NCBI GenBank assembly: GCA_964591275.1
Contig: CAZQAE010000089.1
Span: 1-18,863 of the forward strand
DNA: 18,863 nucleotides
Direction of reading: 5' to 3'
Source: G963674685 sp964591275
GTDB taxonomy: Bacteria > Lernaellota > Lernaellaia > JACKCT01
In this document: one piece after another, positions 6,016-13,229 of the stretch
Layout: every line of letters starts with the position of its first letter
How positions within the stretch are numbered: the first letter of the stretch is position 1
Program-made: the position numbers and the translations under genes
The notes under the pieces: generated by a model
What the model saw: the letters and a program-made list of their open reading frames with translations, nothing else
Database searches by the model: none
What the model was told of the DNA's origin: nothing

Positions 6016-6187
6016 CTATCCGCAACAAGCCGAATCTTCATCCTCAGACTGCTCCGAGCTTATCGAAGAATCATTGCCTGCATCATCGTCCGCATCGTCT
6101 TGATCGTCCGTATCGTCTTGATCGTCCTCATCTTCGTAGGCCAGCCGAAAGAGTCATCAGGAGGGCAGCGAAAAGCTTATAGATCAT
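6016..6187 (-). pseudogene. Small acidic secreted ORF with apparent frameshift
   Basis: On the minus strand ATG at 6187 starts MIYKLFAALLMTLSAG, a signal peptide, then runs out of frame into a stop at 6130-6128. The neighbouring frame, with no start of its own, continues at 6138 as YEDEDDQDDTDDQDDADDDA and on to a TAG at 6018-6016 (40 residues, 20 of them Asp or Glu, ending CCG). Inserting two bases in GGCC at 6142-6139 to give GGCGCC would join them as SAGA-YEDEDD with a normal signal-peptidase site. The result would be a ~57-residue exported, Asp-rich, possibly metal-binding peptide. No clear ribosome binding site is visible. It could be a pseudogene, a sequencing error or a chance arrangement. 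Confidence 0.4.
6091..6126. repeat. 18-bp tandem repeat, two units, encoding Asp-rich hexapeptides
   Basis: CGCATCGTCTTGATCGTC (6091-6108) is followed by the same unit with one change (6109-6126). Read on the minus strand it encodes DDQDDT and DDQDDA inside the acidic ORF. The length is a multiple of three and the single change sits in the variable codon, as expected for a coding repeat. Confidence 0.8.
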
Positions 6188-6263
6188 GCGAAGGATTTTG
6201 CCGGTTTGCGCAATGTCCATCAGTTATCGATAATGCCGGGCACACCGTCTGCAAAAGTCCGTA

Positions 6264-7016
6264 TTATTGCTCTTCGCCGACGACAGCGGCAGTCAGGAAC
6301 TCGCTGTTGAGACGAGCGATGTTTGTGATGGAAATCTCTTTCGGGCAAAAAGCTTCGCACTCTTCGTGGTTCGAACAGTTACCGAATCCTAACTCGTCCA
6401 TGGCAGCAACCATGTTCAAAACGCGGCGCTTACGTTCCACCTGGCCCTGCGGCAACAGCGCGTATTGCGAAACCTTGGCGGAAACGAAAAGCATGGCCGA
6501 TCCGTTGGGGCACGCCGCCACACACGCGCCGCAGCCGATGCACGCCGCGGCATCCATGGCCAGTTCGACGTTTCTTTGCGGCACGGGAATGGAGTCGGCC
6601 TTCGGAGCGCTTCCGGTGCGAACGGATACAAAGCCGCCAGCCTGCATGATCTTGTCCAAAGCGCTGCGGTCCACCACCAGATCCTTGATCACCTTGAAAG
6701 CGCGGGAGCGCCAGGGTTCGATGACGATAACGTCGCCATCAGAAAAATTGCGCATGTGAAGCTGGCAAATCGTTACGCCACGCAAGCCGCCGTGGGGTTT
6801 GCCGTTTACAACCGCGCCGCATGTCCCGCAGATGCCTTCCCGACAGTCGCTGTCGAATGCGATGGGGTCGACGCCTTCAAGGATGAGCTTTTCATTAAGA
6901 AAATCGAGCATCTCAAGAAAAGACCAGTCAGCGAGCACGCCATCCAATTCGAAATTTTCGATCTTCCCCTTGGCTTCGGCGTCGGGTTGGCGCCATATTT
7001 TCAACCGCAATTTCAT
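6264..7016 (-). CDS. sdhB: Succinate dehydrogenase/fumarate reductase iron-sulfur subunit
   Basis: A 250-residue electron-transfer subunit linking the flavoprotein to the membrane cytochrome b. The N-terminal ferredoxin domain binds [2Fe-2S] through Cys58, Cys63, Cys66 and Cys84 (DCREGICGTCG ... VTICQLH). The C-terminal domain has CIGCGACVAACP (Cys159, 162, 165, 169) and CSNHEECEAFCP (Cys214, 220, 224) for the [4Fe-4S] and [3Fe-4S] clusters. The CREGICGTCG and GGLRGVTICQLH patterns fit the Bacteroidetes/Chlamydiae/delta-type enzymes that use a single diheme SdhC. GGAGAG lies 8 nt before the ATG. It is the last gene of sdhCAB, but 185 bp of repeats separate it from sdhA, unusually wide for subunits of one complex. 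The direction of catalysis in vivo cannot be told. Confidence 0.95.
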   Translation of the reverse strand: MKLRLKIWRQPDAEAKGKIENFELDGVLADWSFLEMLDFLNEKLILEGVDPIAFDSDCREGICGTCGAVVNGKPHGGLRGVTICQLHMRNFSDGDVIVIEPWRSRAFKVIKDLVVDRSALDKIMQAGGFVSVRTGSAPKADSIPVPQRNVELAMDAAACIGCGACVAACPNGSAMLFVSAKVSQYALLPQGQVERKRRVLNMVAAMDELGFGNCSNHEECEAFCPKEISITNIARLNSEFLTAAVVGEEQ

Positions 7017-7063
7017 CGATTAGCTCTCCGGTTAGGAGTTGAATTTTTCCATATCCGCCACAT

Positions 7064-7132
7064 TCGCGACAAGACATCCGCATGTCGCGACAAGAATGTC
7101 GCTCCGACATGGGCAGGCACGGGAGCCTGCCC
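7064..7132. repeat. REP-like palindromes between sdhA and sdhB
   Basis: TCGCGACAAGA occurs directly repeated at 7064-7074 and 7085-7095. CATGTCG (7081-7087)/CGACATG (7105-7111) encloses CGACA-AGAA-TGTCG (7088-7101). GGGCAGGC (7111-7118)/GCCTGCCC (7125-7132) forms a perfect 8-bp stem with a 6-nt loop. The last motif, followed by CCTAC, resembles interspersed palindromes I associate with REP elements mobilised by RAYT transposases. It probably spread into the sdh operon. A stem here could also stabilise the sdhCA message. Confidence 0.7.
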
Positions 7133-7163
7133 CTACTAATGGATCCCAAACCTCGAATTCCAA

Positions 7164-7205
7164 CTTCTGACTTCCATCTTCTGACTTCTGACTTCTAACC
7201 TCTAC
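7164..7205. repeat. Heptamer array (CTTCTGA type) overlapping the sdhA stop codon
   Basis: Six 7-bp units in register: CTTCTGA, CTTCCAT, CTTCTGA, CTTCTGA, CTTCTAA, CCTCTAC (7164-7205). The last unit includes the sdhA TAG stop (7204-7202, minus strand). Unit length, copy number and placement on a stop codon match the array at 5097-5138, although the sequence differs. Confidence 0.75.
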
Positions 7206-9118
7206 TTATAGCTTCGCTGCGACGGTTTGCAGTGCTCGAAATTCAGGGCTTCTTTATGCAAAGTCGGGTCGGCGCCGACGCCGGTAAATTCATAGGCCGA
7301 TACGTGCATAAAGTTTTCATCGTCGCGCTTTGCCTCTCCGTCCTCGGTTTTACTTTCCACGCGAAAATGCCCGCCGCACGATTCCACGCGGTCATGCGCA
7401 TCAACCACCATAAGCTCGGCAAGTTCCATAAACTCCGCAACGCGCAGTGCGCGCTCCAGATCCTGATTCAAACCCCCTGCGCTTCCCGCCACTTTGACGT
7501 TGCGCCAGTACTCGTCGCGAAGAGCACGGATTTCACTGCGCGCCTTCAATGTTCCTTCAGCGCTTCTGGCCATCCCGCAGCCGTCCCACATGATCTTTCC
7601 AAGCTGTTTGTGGTAGGAGCGAACGGTTCTGGTTCCATTGACGTTCAGCAGCTTTTCAATCCGGTCCGATGCTTCGCTTTCGGCCTGTCGAAAAGCCTCA
7701 TGTTCGCTGCTAACCGTTTCTGTTTCGGTCCCGGCAAGGTATCCGCTGATTGTATTGGGAACAACGAAATATCCGTCGGCCAGGCCCTGCATGAGGGCGC
7801 TGGCCCCGAGCCGGTTTGCGCCGTGGTCCGAAAAATTGGCTTCGCCCAGCACGAAGAGTCCGGGGATCGTGCTCATCAGGTCATAATCGACCCACAGGCC
7901 GCCCATTGTATAATGAATAGCCGGGTAGATCATCATCGGCGTCTTGTAGGGGTCCTGGTCGATGACGAGTTTGTACATCTGGAAAAGATTGCCGTATTTT
8001 TTGCGGATGGTCTCTTCGCCGACGCGCTTGATGGCGTCTTGAAAATCGAGGCAAACGGCCAGACCCGTTGATCCGACGCCGTATCCTTCGTCGCACATAT
8101 CCTTGGCGGCGCGGGAAGCAACGTCGCGCGGCACCAGGTTGCCAAATGTGGGGTATCGCTCTTCAAGATAATACTGTCTTTCTTCTTCAGGGATCTCGTG
8201 AGGCGGCCTTTTGTCATCTTTCTTTCGGGCCGCCCAGATGCGCCCGTCGTTGCGCAAACTCTCGCTCATGAGCGTAAGCTTGGATTGCCCCTCGCCGTGG
8301 ACCGGCAGGCAGGTCGGATGAATCTGCGTGTAGCAAGGATTGCCGAACAGCGCTCCCTTTTTGTGCGCGCGCCAAATAGCCGTGGCGTTGCAGGCGAGGC
8401 CGTTGGTGGACAAAAAGAAGGTGTTGCCATAACCGCCGGTGGCCATGACGACGGCGTGCGCCGCGTAGCTTTCCAGTTTTCCGGTGATCAGATTACGGCA
8501 AACAATTCCCCGCGCCTTGCCGCCAACCACAACCAGTTCGAGCATCTCACGCCTGGAAAATACCTCGACCGTTCCCGCGCCGACCTGCCGCGAAAGGGCG
8601 CTGTAGGCTCCCAGCAATAACTGCTGACCGGTTTGTCCACGGGCGTAAAAAGTTCGCGATACCTGCGCGCCGCCGAAGGACCTGTTGCCAAAATATCCAC
8701 CGTATTCCCTCGCGAAGGGAACGCCCTGCGCCACACATTGATCAATTATGGCGTCCGACAGTTGCGCCAGTCGATAGACGTTGGCTTCCCGAGCCCGGTA
8801 GTCGCCCCCCTTGACCGTATCGAAAAAAAGCCGGTGGACGCTGTCGCCGTCGTTTTGATAATTCTTGGCGGCGTTGATGCCGCCTTGCGCCGCGATACTG
8901 TGCGCCCTGCGCGAACTGTCCTGGTAACAGAAGGCTTTGACCTGGTACCCCATTTCCGCCAACGTCGCGGCGGCGGAAGCGCCGGCCAGTCCCGTGCCGA
9001 CGACGATGATTTCAAACTTTCGTTTATTGGCGGGATTGACGAGTTTCAGGTCAAATTTGTAGCGGTCCCATTTACTCTCGATGGGCCCGCCGGGGATTTT
9101 TGAATCGAGTTGCGTCAT
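7202..9118 (-). CDS. sdhA: Succinate dehydrogenase/fumarate reductase flavoprotein subunit
   Basis: A 638-residue catalytic subunit that oxidises succinate to fumarate or the reverse. The FAD-binding Rossmann motif is GTGLAGASAA (residues 41-50). HSIAAQGG (73-80) carries the His that covalently binds FAD. The active-site stretch HPTCLPVHGEGQSKLTLMSE with LRNDGR, and the later HYTMGGLWVD and GEANFSDHGANRLGASALMQ, are all intact. Length and motifs fit the type-B enzymes of epsilon/delta-proteobacteria and Bacteroidetes. GAGGAG lies 8-9 nt before the ATG, and the gap from sdhC is 35 bp, so the two are co-transcribed. The stop codon lies in a heptamer repeat array. Confidence 0.96.
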   Translation of the reverse strand: MTQLDSKIPGGPIESKWDRYKFDLKLVNPANKRKFEIIVVGTGLAGASAAATLAEMGYQVKAFCYQDSSRRAHSIAAQGGINAAKNYQNDGDSVHRLFFDTVKGGDYRAREANVYRLAQLSDAIIDQCVAQGVPFAREYGGYFGNRSFGGAQVSRTFYARGQTGQQLLLGAYSALSRQVGAGTVEVFSRREMLELVVVGGKARGIVCRNLITGKLESYAAHAVVMATGGYGNTFFLSTNGLACNATAIWRAHKKGALFGNPCYTQIHPTCLPVHGEGQSKLTLMSESLRNDGRIWAARKKDDKRPPHEIPEEERQYYLEERYPTFGNLVPRDVASRAAKDMCDEGYGVGSTGLAVCLDFQDAIKRVGEETIRKKYGNLFQMYKLVIDQDPYKTPMMIYPAIHYTMGGLWVDYDLMSTIPGLFVLGEANFSDHGANRLGASALMQGLADGYFVVPNTISGYLAGTETETVSSEHEAFRQAESEASDRIEKLLNVNGTRTVRSYHKQLGKIMWDGCGMARSAEGTLKARSEIRALRDEYWRNVKVAGSAGGLNQDLERALRVAEFMELAELMVVDAHDRVESCGGHFRVESKTEDGEAKRDDENFMHVSAYEFTGVGADPTLHKEALNFEHCKPSQRSYK

Positions 9119-9153
9119 ACTATCTGCTCCTCGTTAAGGGAGGGGAAACGTCG

Positions 9154-9813
9154 TTATTTCAAGCGACCGAATAGCCACACAGCCACGGGCATGAAACCGA
9201 AACCCACGCCGACGGCCAAACAAAACAGCAAGCCGGCGCCGCGCGTAAAGCGAACGAAACGGGCGTTGGTCATACCGAATCCGATGGTCTGAAATGCACT
9301 CCAGGCACCGTGCGCCACGTGCAGCGCCACGATGATCATGGAAAAAACGTAGAAGATCGCCCAGCCAGGACTGGACAGTACGCGGTCTACGACCGGCGTG
9401 AGCTTTGAAACATCGCCGTCAATTGCCAGACGAAAGTTAATGATGTGGATCAGCAAAAAGACGAGCGTAAAAAGGCCGGTGTAAAAAACCAGTTTCGACG
9501 ACAGGCTCCGCTCCTCGCTTGATCGGCTGACAATGTACTTCACGGGCCTTGCACGCCAGTTTTCCCAGGTCACCCAAAGGGCGAAAATGGCGTGCGTGCC
9601 GAATAGCAGAATCAACCCCGCTTCCAGGGCATAGACGACAACGCCCAGGGCATGAAGATGTTCGGCGTAGGAGCTAAAATATTTTGCGCCCGCGTAGATC
9701 GTCATGTTGCCGGCCAGGTGCGCCGCCAGAAAAAGCAGCATCAGCATACCCGAGACAGACATGACCTCTTTTTTCACAATCGAGGACAAAACGGATTTTC
9801 GGATCACATCCAC
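9154..9813 (-). CDS. sdhC: Succinate dehydrogenase cytochrome b558 subunit (diheme membrane anchor)
   Basis: A 219-residue membrane protein with about five transmembrane helices (for example MLMLLFLAAHLAG, YALEAGLILLFGTHAIFALW, LVFYTGLFTLVFLLIHIINF). His residues at 32, 74, 123 and 165/168 fall within helices at the positions that ligate two b hemes in the Wolinella-type anchor, where one large SdhC replaces separate C and D subunits. It passes electrons between SdhB and the quinone pool. It is the first gene of sdhCAB, with GGGAGTGG just before ATG at 9813. A possible -35 TTGACA lies at 9887-9882 on the minus strand, but no convincing -10 matches it. Confidence 0.93.
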   Translation of the reverse strand: MDVIRKSVLSSIVKKEVMSVSGMLMLLFLAAHLAGNMTIYAGAKYFSSYAEHLHALGVVVYALEAGLILLFGTHAIFALWVTWENWRARPVKYIVSRSSEERSLSSKLVFYTGLFTLVFLLIHIINFRLAIDGDVSKLTPVVDRVLSSPGWAIFYVFSMIIVALHVAHGAWSAFQTIGFGMTNARFVRFTRGAGLLFCLAVGVGFGFMPVAVWLFGRLK

Positions 9814-10270
9814 TCCCTATGTCATTGAATGATTCGGTTTTAAAAACGCCAACAACGCTATCTTCTGCAAGCGTCGTCGAATGTCAAGAAGACTGGAAAA
9901 TACGCCCCGAAATGGTGTCTTATCGAAAAGCAACGCTCTTCGACTTTGCTAAAAAAGAATAATCTCAGCGAAACTATTATGCGTCGCGCCTGATGTCCCC
10001 TCAAAGCGAAGCACGCCTGTTGTCTTCGGAAGCGAAGTGGAGCTTTTGGGGAAGAATCCCTTTGTCCGGGCAATGACGTAATAAAAATAATGAACAGGAT
10101 TATTTTATTAATGATGAATTTTTCCCCTTTCGCTCCAGCATAGTTCATGCTATTGGTTGCAGACGAAAATTTGCAGAGCCGAATATCATGCTTTCGCCGA
10201 ATCGGAGACCTCGACCAAAAACTGGGGTGCCGGGCTGTTTTTATTAGCGTCTTTCTCGTCGGAGGAACCC
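9814..10270. other. Divergent intergenic region between sdhC and the PilZ gene
   Basis: This region holds the promoters of two divergent units. It contains an AT-rich imperfect inverted repeat, ATAAAAATAAT (10081-10091)/ATTATTTTATT (10099-10109), that could be an operator or promoter element, and a related pair GCGAAGCAC/GCGAAGTGG about 30 bp apart near 10008-10040. A 96-codon minus-strand frame (10148-9858) is open but low-complexity and has no family features. I do not see a clear sigma-54 or sigma-28 promoter. Confidence 0.35.
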
Positions 10271-10939
10271 ATGACTGTTAATTGTTCAGAGCAAAGCGAA
10301 GTACTTCAAAGCAACGGTGGGCAGATTCCCAAATTCGCCGTCGGCCTCAATGTGTTCCTGGAAATGGAAATCCAAAAGATGGTTAGCGTGCGCCTGCAAG
10401 CCAACGTTATCGGCTGGAAAAATAATTCCGTTTTAATTACTTCGGCGCCGACCATCAAAGACAATTCCTTTCAGATTTCCAATGGGGTCAAATGCATTAT
10501 CCGTTATATTCACAGTGGGTCGGCTTTTGGTTTCACAACGACTCTTCTGGAAAAACACCAGCAGCATACGCCCATGTGGTTATTGGATTTTCCAAAGTCA
10601 GTGGAAACAATGCCGCTGAGGCAGGATCCCAGGGTTGATGTGTTTTTCCCCGCGAAAAATCCTGAAGATAAAAACTGGAACCTACTCAATCTATCTTACG
10701 GAGGCGCCTTGATACGCATGGAAGGAACGAATCCCGCCATCGGATCGCACATTAAGTTTTCGTTTTCCCTTCCAACCGGCGAGAAGATTGAGGATTTACA
10801 GGCCGAAATCGTCAGACATAATAATGGCGACGAAAATGAGGGAACTGTCGGCGTAAAATTCCTGGAAGAACAGGATGAACAGATTGGAGAAATTCGGAAG
10901 TATTGCGATTACTACTGTAAAAACCACCCGAAGTTGTGA
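10271..10939 (+). CDS. YcgR-like PilZ domain protein (c-di-GMP effector)
   Basis: A 222-residue cytoplasmic protein. The start is ATG at 10271 with GGAGGA just upstream; a longer frame from TTG 10157 lacks such a site. Residues 20-105 look like the YcgR N-terminal (PilZN) domain (VGLNVFLEMEI ... VRLQANVIGW). Residues 115-215 form a PilZ domain with RQDPR (R117-R121), the R-x3-R c-di-GMP switch, and NLSYGG (140-145), matching the (D/N)-x-S-x-x-G motif, so ligand binding is probably intact. YcgR-type proteins slow the flagellar motor when c-di-GMP rises. The convergent flagellar operon next door, including cheY and fliA, supports a motility role. A secreted protein of unknown function follows directly. 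Confidence 0.88.
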   Translation: MTVNCSEQSEVLQSNGGQIPKFAVGLNVFLEMEIQKMVSVRLQANVIGWKNNSVLITSAPTIKDNSFQISNGVKCIIRYIHSGSAFGFTTTLLEKHQQHTPMWLLDFPKSVETMPLRQDPRVDVFFPAKNPEDKNWNLLNLSYGGALIRMEGTNPAIGSHIKFSFSLPTGEKIEDLQAEIVRHNNGDENEGTVGVKFLEEQDEQIGEIRKYCDYYCKNHPKL

Positions 10940-10942
10940 GTC

Positions 10943-11056
10943 CTGATCTATAAGGCCATAACCGTCAGAGGCAATATTGTACAACGAATTTTTGTACTGA
11001 CGCTCTTATTCCTCGCATTATACATTCCAGAATTTTCATACGCTAACGAATTTGTC
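10943..11056 (+). other. Probable signal-peptide coding extension of the next gene, with a non-standard start
   Basis: The frame of the gene at 11057 is open back to the PilZ stop (10937-10939). It encodes a hydrophobic segment, RIFVLTLLFLALYIPEFSYA, followed by NEF, an excellent signal peptide. No ATG, GTG or TTG lies in frame before it. AGAGG at 10967-10971 sits 4 nt before ATT (10976). CTG (10943) and ATA (10958) are other options. Confidence 0.5.
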
Positions 11057-11806
11057 GTGATTTTATCCAGAGACTCAAACTCACCTGTGGCCAGTGAAAT
11101 GACGAAGCAGATTCTTCGATTGAATAAATATAAAACACTACCGGCGCAGATTATTGATTTCAATTTGAAGAAAGCGGGAATCACTTCGATTAGCAATCCA
11201 ACCGAAGCGGCAAGCGCCGCCAAGCCTCTGGAAGCCGACACGCTCATATGGGTGAGGGGTTACAATCATGAAGGAGAATGGACGACCTTTAGGGCTAACA
11301 AAGTGGATCTGAAAACAAATACCGTTTTTCAAGCCAACGCATATTTTCGAAAAAACATGAAAATGTTCCGCGAGCAGATCGCCAGAGGCGCAATCACGGC
11401 GCTCCTTGAGGGCCAGTATTACTTGTCGTCAAAGAAAACGCCCACAATGCCGGAATCGATCAAAACTGGGAATCGCTTTCGTTTTCGGGCTCATAAGAAC
11501 ACGGCCATCTCAAAGCACTGGTCATTTCTCGTCGAAATCAAGACTAAGGGAAAAGCAGAAAATCTCTGGCTGGTTGAATCCAACGCATATTCCAGTAAAG
11601 CACATGCTGAAAGATTTATACAAAAAGGCGCCTATATTCCTTGCTCCATTGAAAGCACGCCTGCCGCATGTTACGGCATGGTCAATGCCTACGCATGGAC
11701 AGATAAGCGTTTAAGGAAGGGCGTCGATCCCCCTTCGAGTAGCGGCCTGGCATGGGGTTTTATTGCGCTGCGAAACTCGAAAATTGATGAATTCACATCG
11801 CATTAG
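11057..11806 (+). CDS. Unknown secreted protein downstream of PilZ gene
   Basis: I do not recognise this family. The first standard start (GTG 11057) gives 249 residues, but the frame extends upstream through a clear signal peptide, so the mature protein probably starts at NEFVVILSRDSNSPV. The early part (FVVILSRDSNSPVASEMTKQILRL) has a beta-then-helix layout vaguely like periplasmic binding folds. Later there are WVRGYNHEGEWTTFRANKVD, two Cys (near CSIESTPAACYG, a possible disulfide) and no transmembrane helix. It follows the PilZ gene closely and is likely co-transcribed. It ends 11 bp from the stop of the convergent flagellar operon. A function in surface or motility control is only a guess from context. 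Confidence 0.6.
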   Translation: MILSRDSNSPVASEMTKQILRLNKYKTLPAQIIDFNLKKAGITSISNPTEAASAAKPLEADTLIWVRGYNHEGEWTTFRANKVDLKTNTVFQANAYFRKNMKMFREQIARGAITALLEGQYYLSSKKTPTMPESIKTGNRFRFRAHKNTAISKHWSFLVEIKTKGKAENLWLVESNAYSSKAHAERFIQKGAYIPCSIESTPAACYGMVNAYAWTDKRLRKGVDPPSSSGLAWGFIALRNSKIDEFTSH

Positions 11807-11817
11807 ATTTATTCACC

Positions 11818-12114
11818 TCAAGATTTGAAAACGATGTCTTTCGCCTTGTCCCGATTGGCACGATATATCACCGAAAGGATTTCGGCCACGGCTTGATAAA
11901 GGTCAGCCGGAATTTCCGACTCCAACTGGAGTTTGGATAATAGATTCGTCAGATCGGGATCAAAGTGAATCGGTATGTCGTGCTTGCGGGCTGTTTCCAA
12001 AATACGTTCAGCCACAAGGCCCACGCCTTTGGCGATCAGTCGCGGAGCGCTCCACTTGGCGTCGTATTTGACAGCCGTCGCTACCTTTTTTTTCCCTTTG
12101 TCCTTTTCGTCCAT
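11818..12114 (-). CDS. FlhB-like small protein (FlhB C-terminal domain homologue)
   Basis: A 98-residue soluble protein matching the cytoplasmic C-terminal domain of FlhB/EscU without its membrane part: VKYDAKWSAPRLIAKGVGLVAERILETARKHDIPIHFDPDL. The full-length autocleavage NPTH motif is absent; SAPR occupies the region after cleavage. Stand-alone proteins of this kind (FlhX/YlqH-like) occur in many bacteria and can partly replace the FlhB C-terminal domain in switching export specificity. ATG at 12114 lies one base after the stop of the FliK-like gene, indicating translational coupling; the same pairing (YlqG-YlqH) is known in Bacillus. It is the last gene of the operon. Confidence 0.85.
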   Translation of the reverse strand: MDEKDKGKKKVATAVKYDAKWSAPRLIAKGVGLVAERILETARKHDIPIHFDPDLTNLLSKLQLESEIPADLYQAVAEILSVIYRANRDKAKDIVFKS

Positions 12115-12115
12115 A

Positions 12116-13222
12116 TTACACTTTCAAATGCAGATGCCCGTCGCCGCCTTTCGCTTTTCCGAGCAGGGCCGCCAGATCGCCGATCTTCTCCGAGTCTTGC
12201 GAAATCGTCGTAAATTTCAATTGCACAGGTTTCTTTAGGACGCCAAGACTCTTTGTGAGTTTAGCGCGATAGCCTTCCAGGAATTTTCGGCTTTCATTGC
12301 CGGACTGAATCGTAAGGTCCATCGTTTTGCCGTAATTCATCCTGACCCGCACTTCGCCAAGCGAAGTCATGGTCAGATCCATCTGAACGCTCAGGTCACC
12401 TTTGCGTTTTTTATGAGCTTCCGCCGGCTTTTCCCCATCTCGCCGGATCAAAATACGTAAAGGCCCCGACTCGGGGTGATAAGGCGGCCATTCAACATAG
12501 AAAAAGCCCTTTTTGTCAGAGAGCACGATATTAGCGGCGCGCAAAATCTCCACACTCTTATGCGTGGAAGACAATCCTTTGAGCAAAGACTCCACTGTGC
12601 TCCTCGTCCACCCGGCGTCCAGAGCCTCCCGCCAGGCAGCCGCGGGCAATTTCAAGAGCGCCTCGACCTGCGCCTGCACAGGCACGGCGCCAAAACCTTG
12701 AAATATCGCCGATAAACCCGTTTGACGCTTTGCGCCAAGCAGAGAAAACAAAGAACTCAATCCGCCCGGGCTTATCTTTGTGGGATCCAGCATATTCTGT
12801 AACAGGGATTTTAGATCGCCGATCATTCGCCCCGCGCCGGTATCTTGCGGGCTCAAACTCCGAACTTGCGCGAGAAATTTCTCCATCGACTCCATCAGGG
12901 CAGGCAGGTAGGACACCTTGGGGGCAACGGCCTGCTCCACGCGAAAGGCCTGTGCCTGGCTTTCCGGCAAGCGCTCGATAACCAAGTCCGGTTCGGTGGC
13001 CGCCACGCGGGCGAAAAAGTTATTGCCGGTTTTTGTGTTGCCCGGATCATTGGCGCTAAAAACTTGGCCCTTGGTTTGCACCGTGATGAGTCCGCCAGCC
13101 GATTTGGCCACGACGCGAACGAGGAGGCGCTCGCCATACTCAAAATCGGGTTGGTAGGTCTGGTAAGCGGCGAGGCCCTGCTTCGGACGAGACAGAGTGA
13201 TTGCGACAGCGCCGGGCTCCAT
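12116..13222 (-). CDS. FliK-like hook-length control protein (Flg_hook C-terminal domain)
   Basis: A 368-residue protein whose last ~90 residues follow the FliK C-terminal pattern: VQMDLTMTSLGEVRVRMNYG, then LTIQSGNESRKFLEGYRAKL and VLKKPVQLKFTTI. In FliK this domain contacts FlhB to switch the export apparatus from hook to filament substrates. The N-terminal ~270 residues are mixed and lack the usual Gln/Pro-rich ruler composition; they include an alpha-helical stretch around residues 110-215. GAGG lies 5 nt before ATG at 13222 and the gap to the upstream gene is 7 bp. It is followed by an FlhB-like gene, the likely partner. It may be a second, FliK-like regulator rather than the principal fliK. 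Confidence 0.7.
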   Translation of the reverse strand: MEPGAVAITLSRPKQGLAAYQTYQPDFEYGERLLVRVVAKSAGGLITVQTKGQVFSANDPGNTKTGNNFFARVAATEPDLVIERLPESQAQAFRVEQAVAPKVSYLPALMESMEKFLAQVRSLSPQDTGAGRMIGDLKSLLQNMLDPTKISPGGLSSLFSLLGAKRQTGLSAIFQGFGAVPVQAQVEALLKLPAAAWREALDAGWTRSTVESLLKGLSSTHKSVEILRAANIVLSDKKGFFYVEWPPYHPESGPLRILIRRDGEKPAEAHKKRKGDLSVQMDLTMTSLGEVRVRMNYGKTMDLTIQSGNESRKFLEGYRAKLTKSLGVLKKPVQLKFTTISQDSEKIGDLAALLGKAKGGDGHLHLKV

Positions 13223-13229
13223 GCGGGCC

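Noticed and set aside
5908..6759. 283-codon plus-strand frame with a run of Ile/Val/Leu/Arg that could look like a membrane helix
   Set aside because: The hydrophobic run is the complement of the Asp-rich repeat at 6091-6126, and the rest is antisense to sdhB.
7232..8071. 279-codon plus-strand frame
   Set aside because: Antisense to sdhA; no protein-like pattern.
9858..10148. 96-codon minus-strand frame upstream of sdhC
   Set aside because: Low-complexity, no plausible ribosome binding site or motif; better explained as promoter DNA.
10141..10180. Sigma-54 promoter (GG-N10-GC) before the PilZ gene
   Set aside because: TTGGTTGC and TTTGCA are present but the GG-to-GC spacing is wrong.
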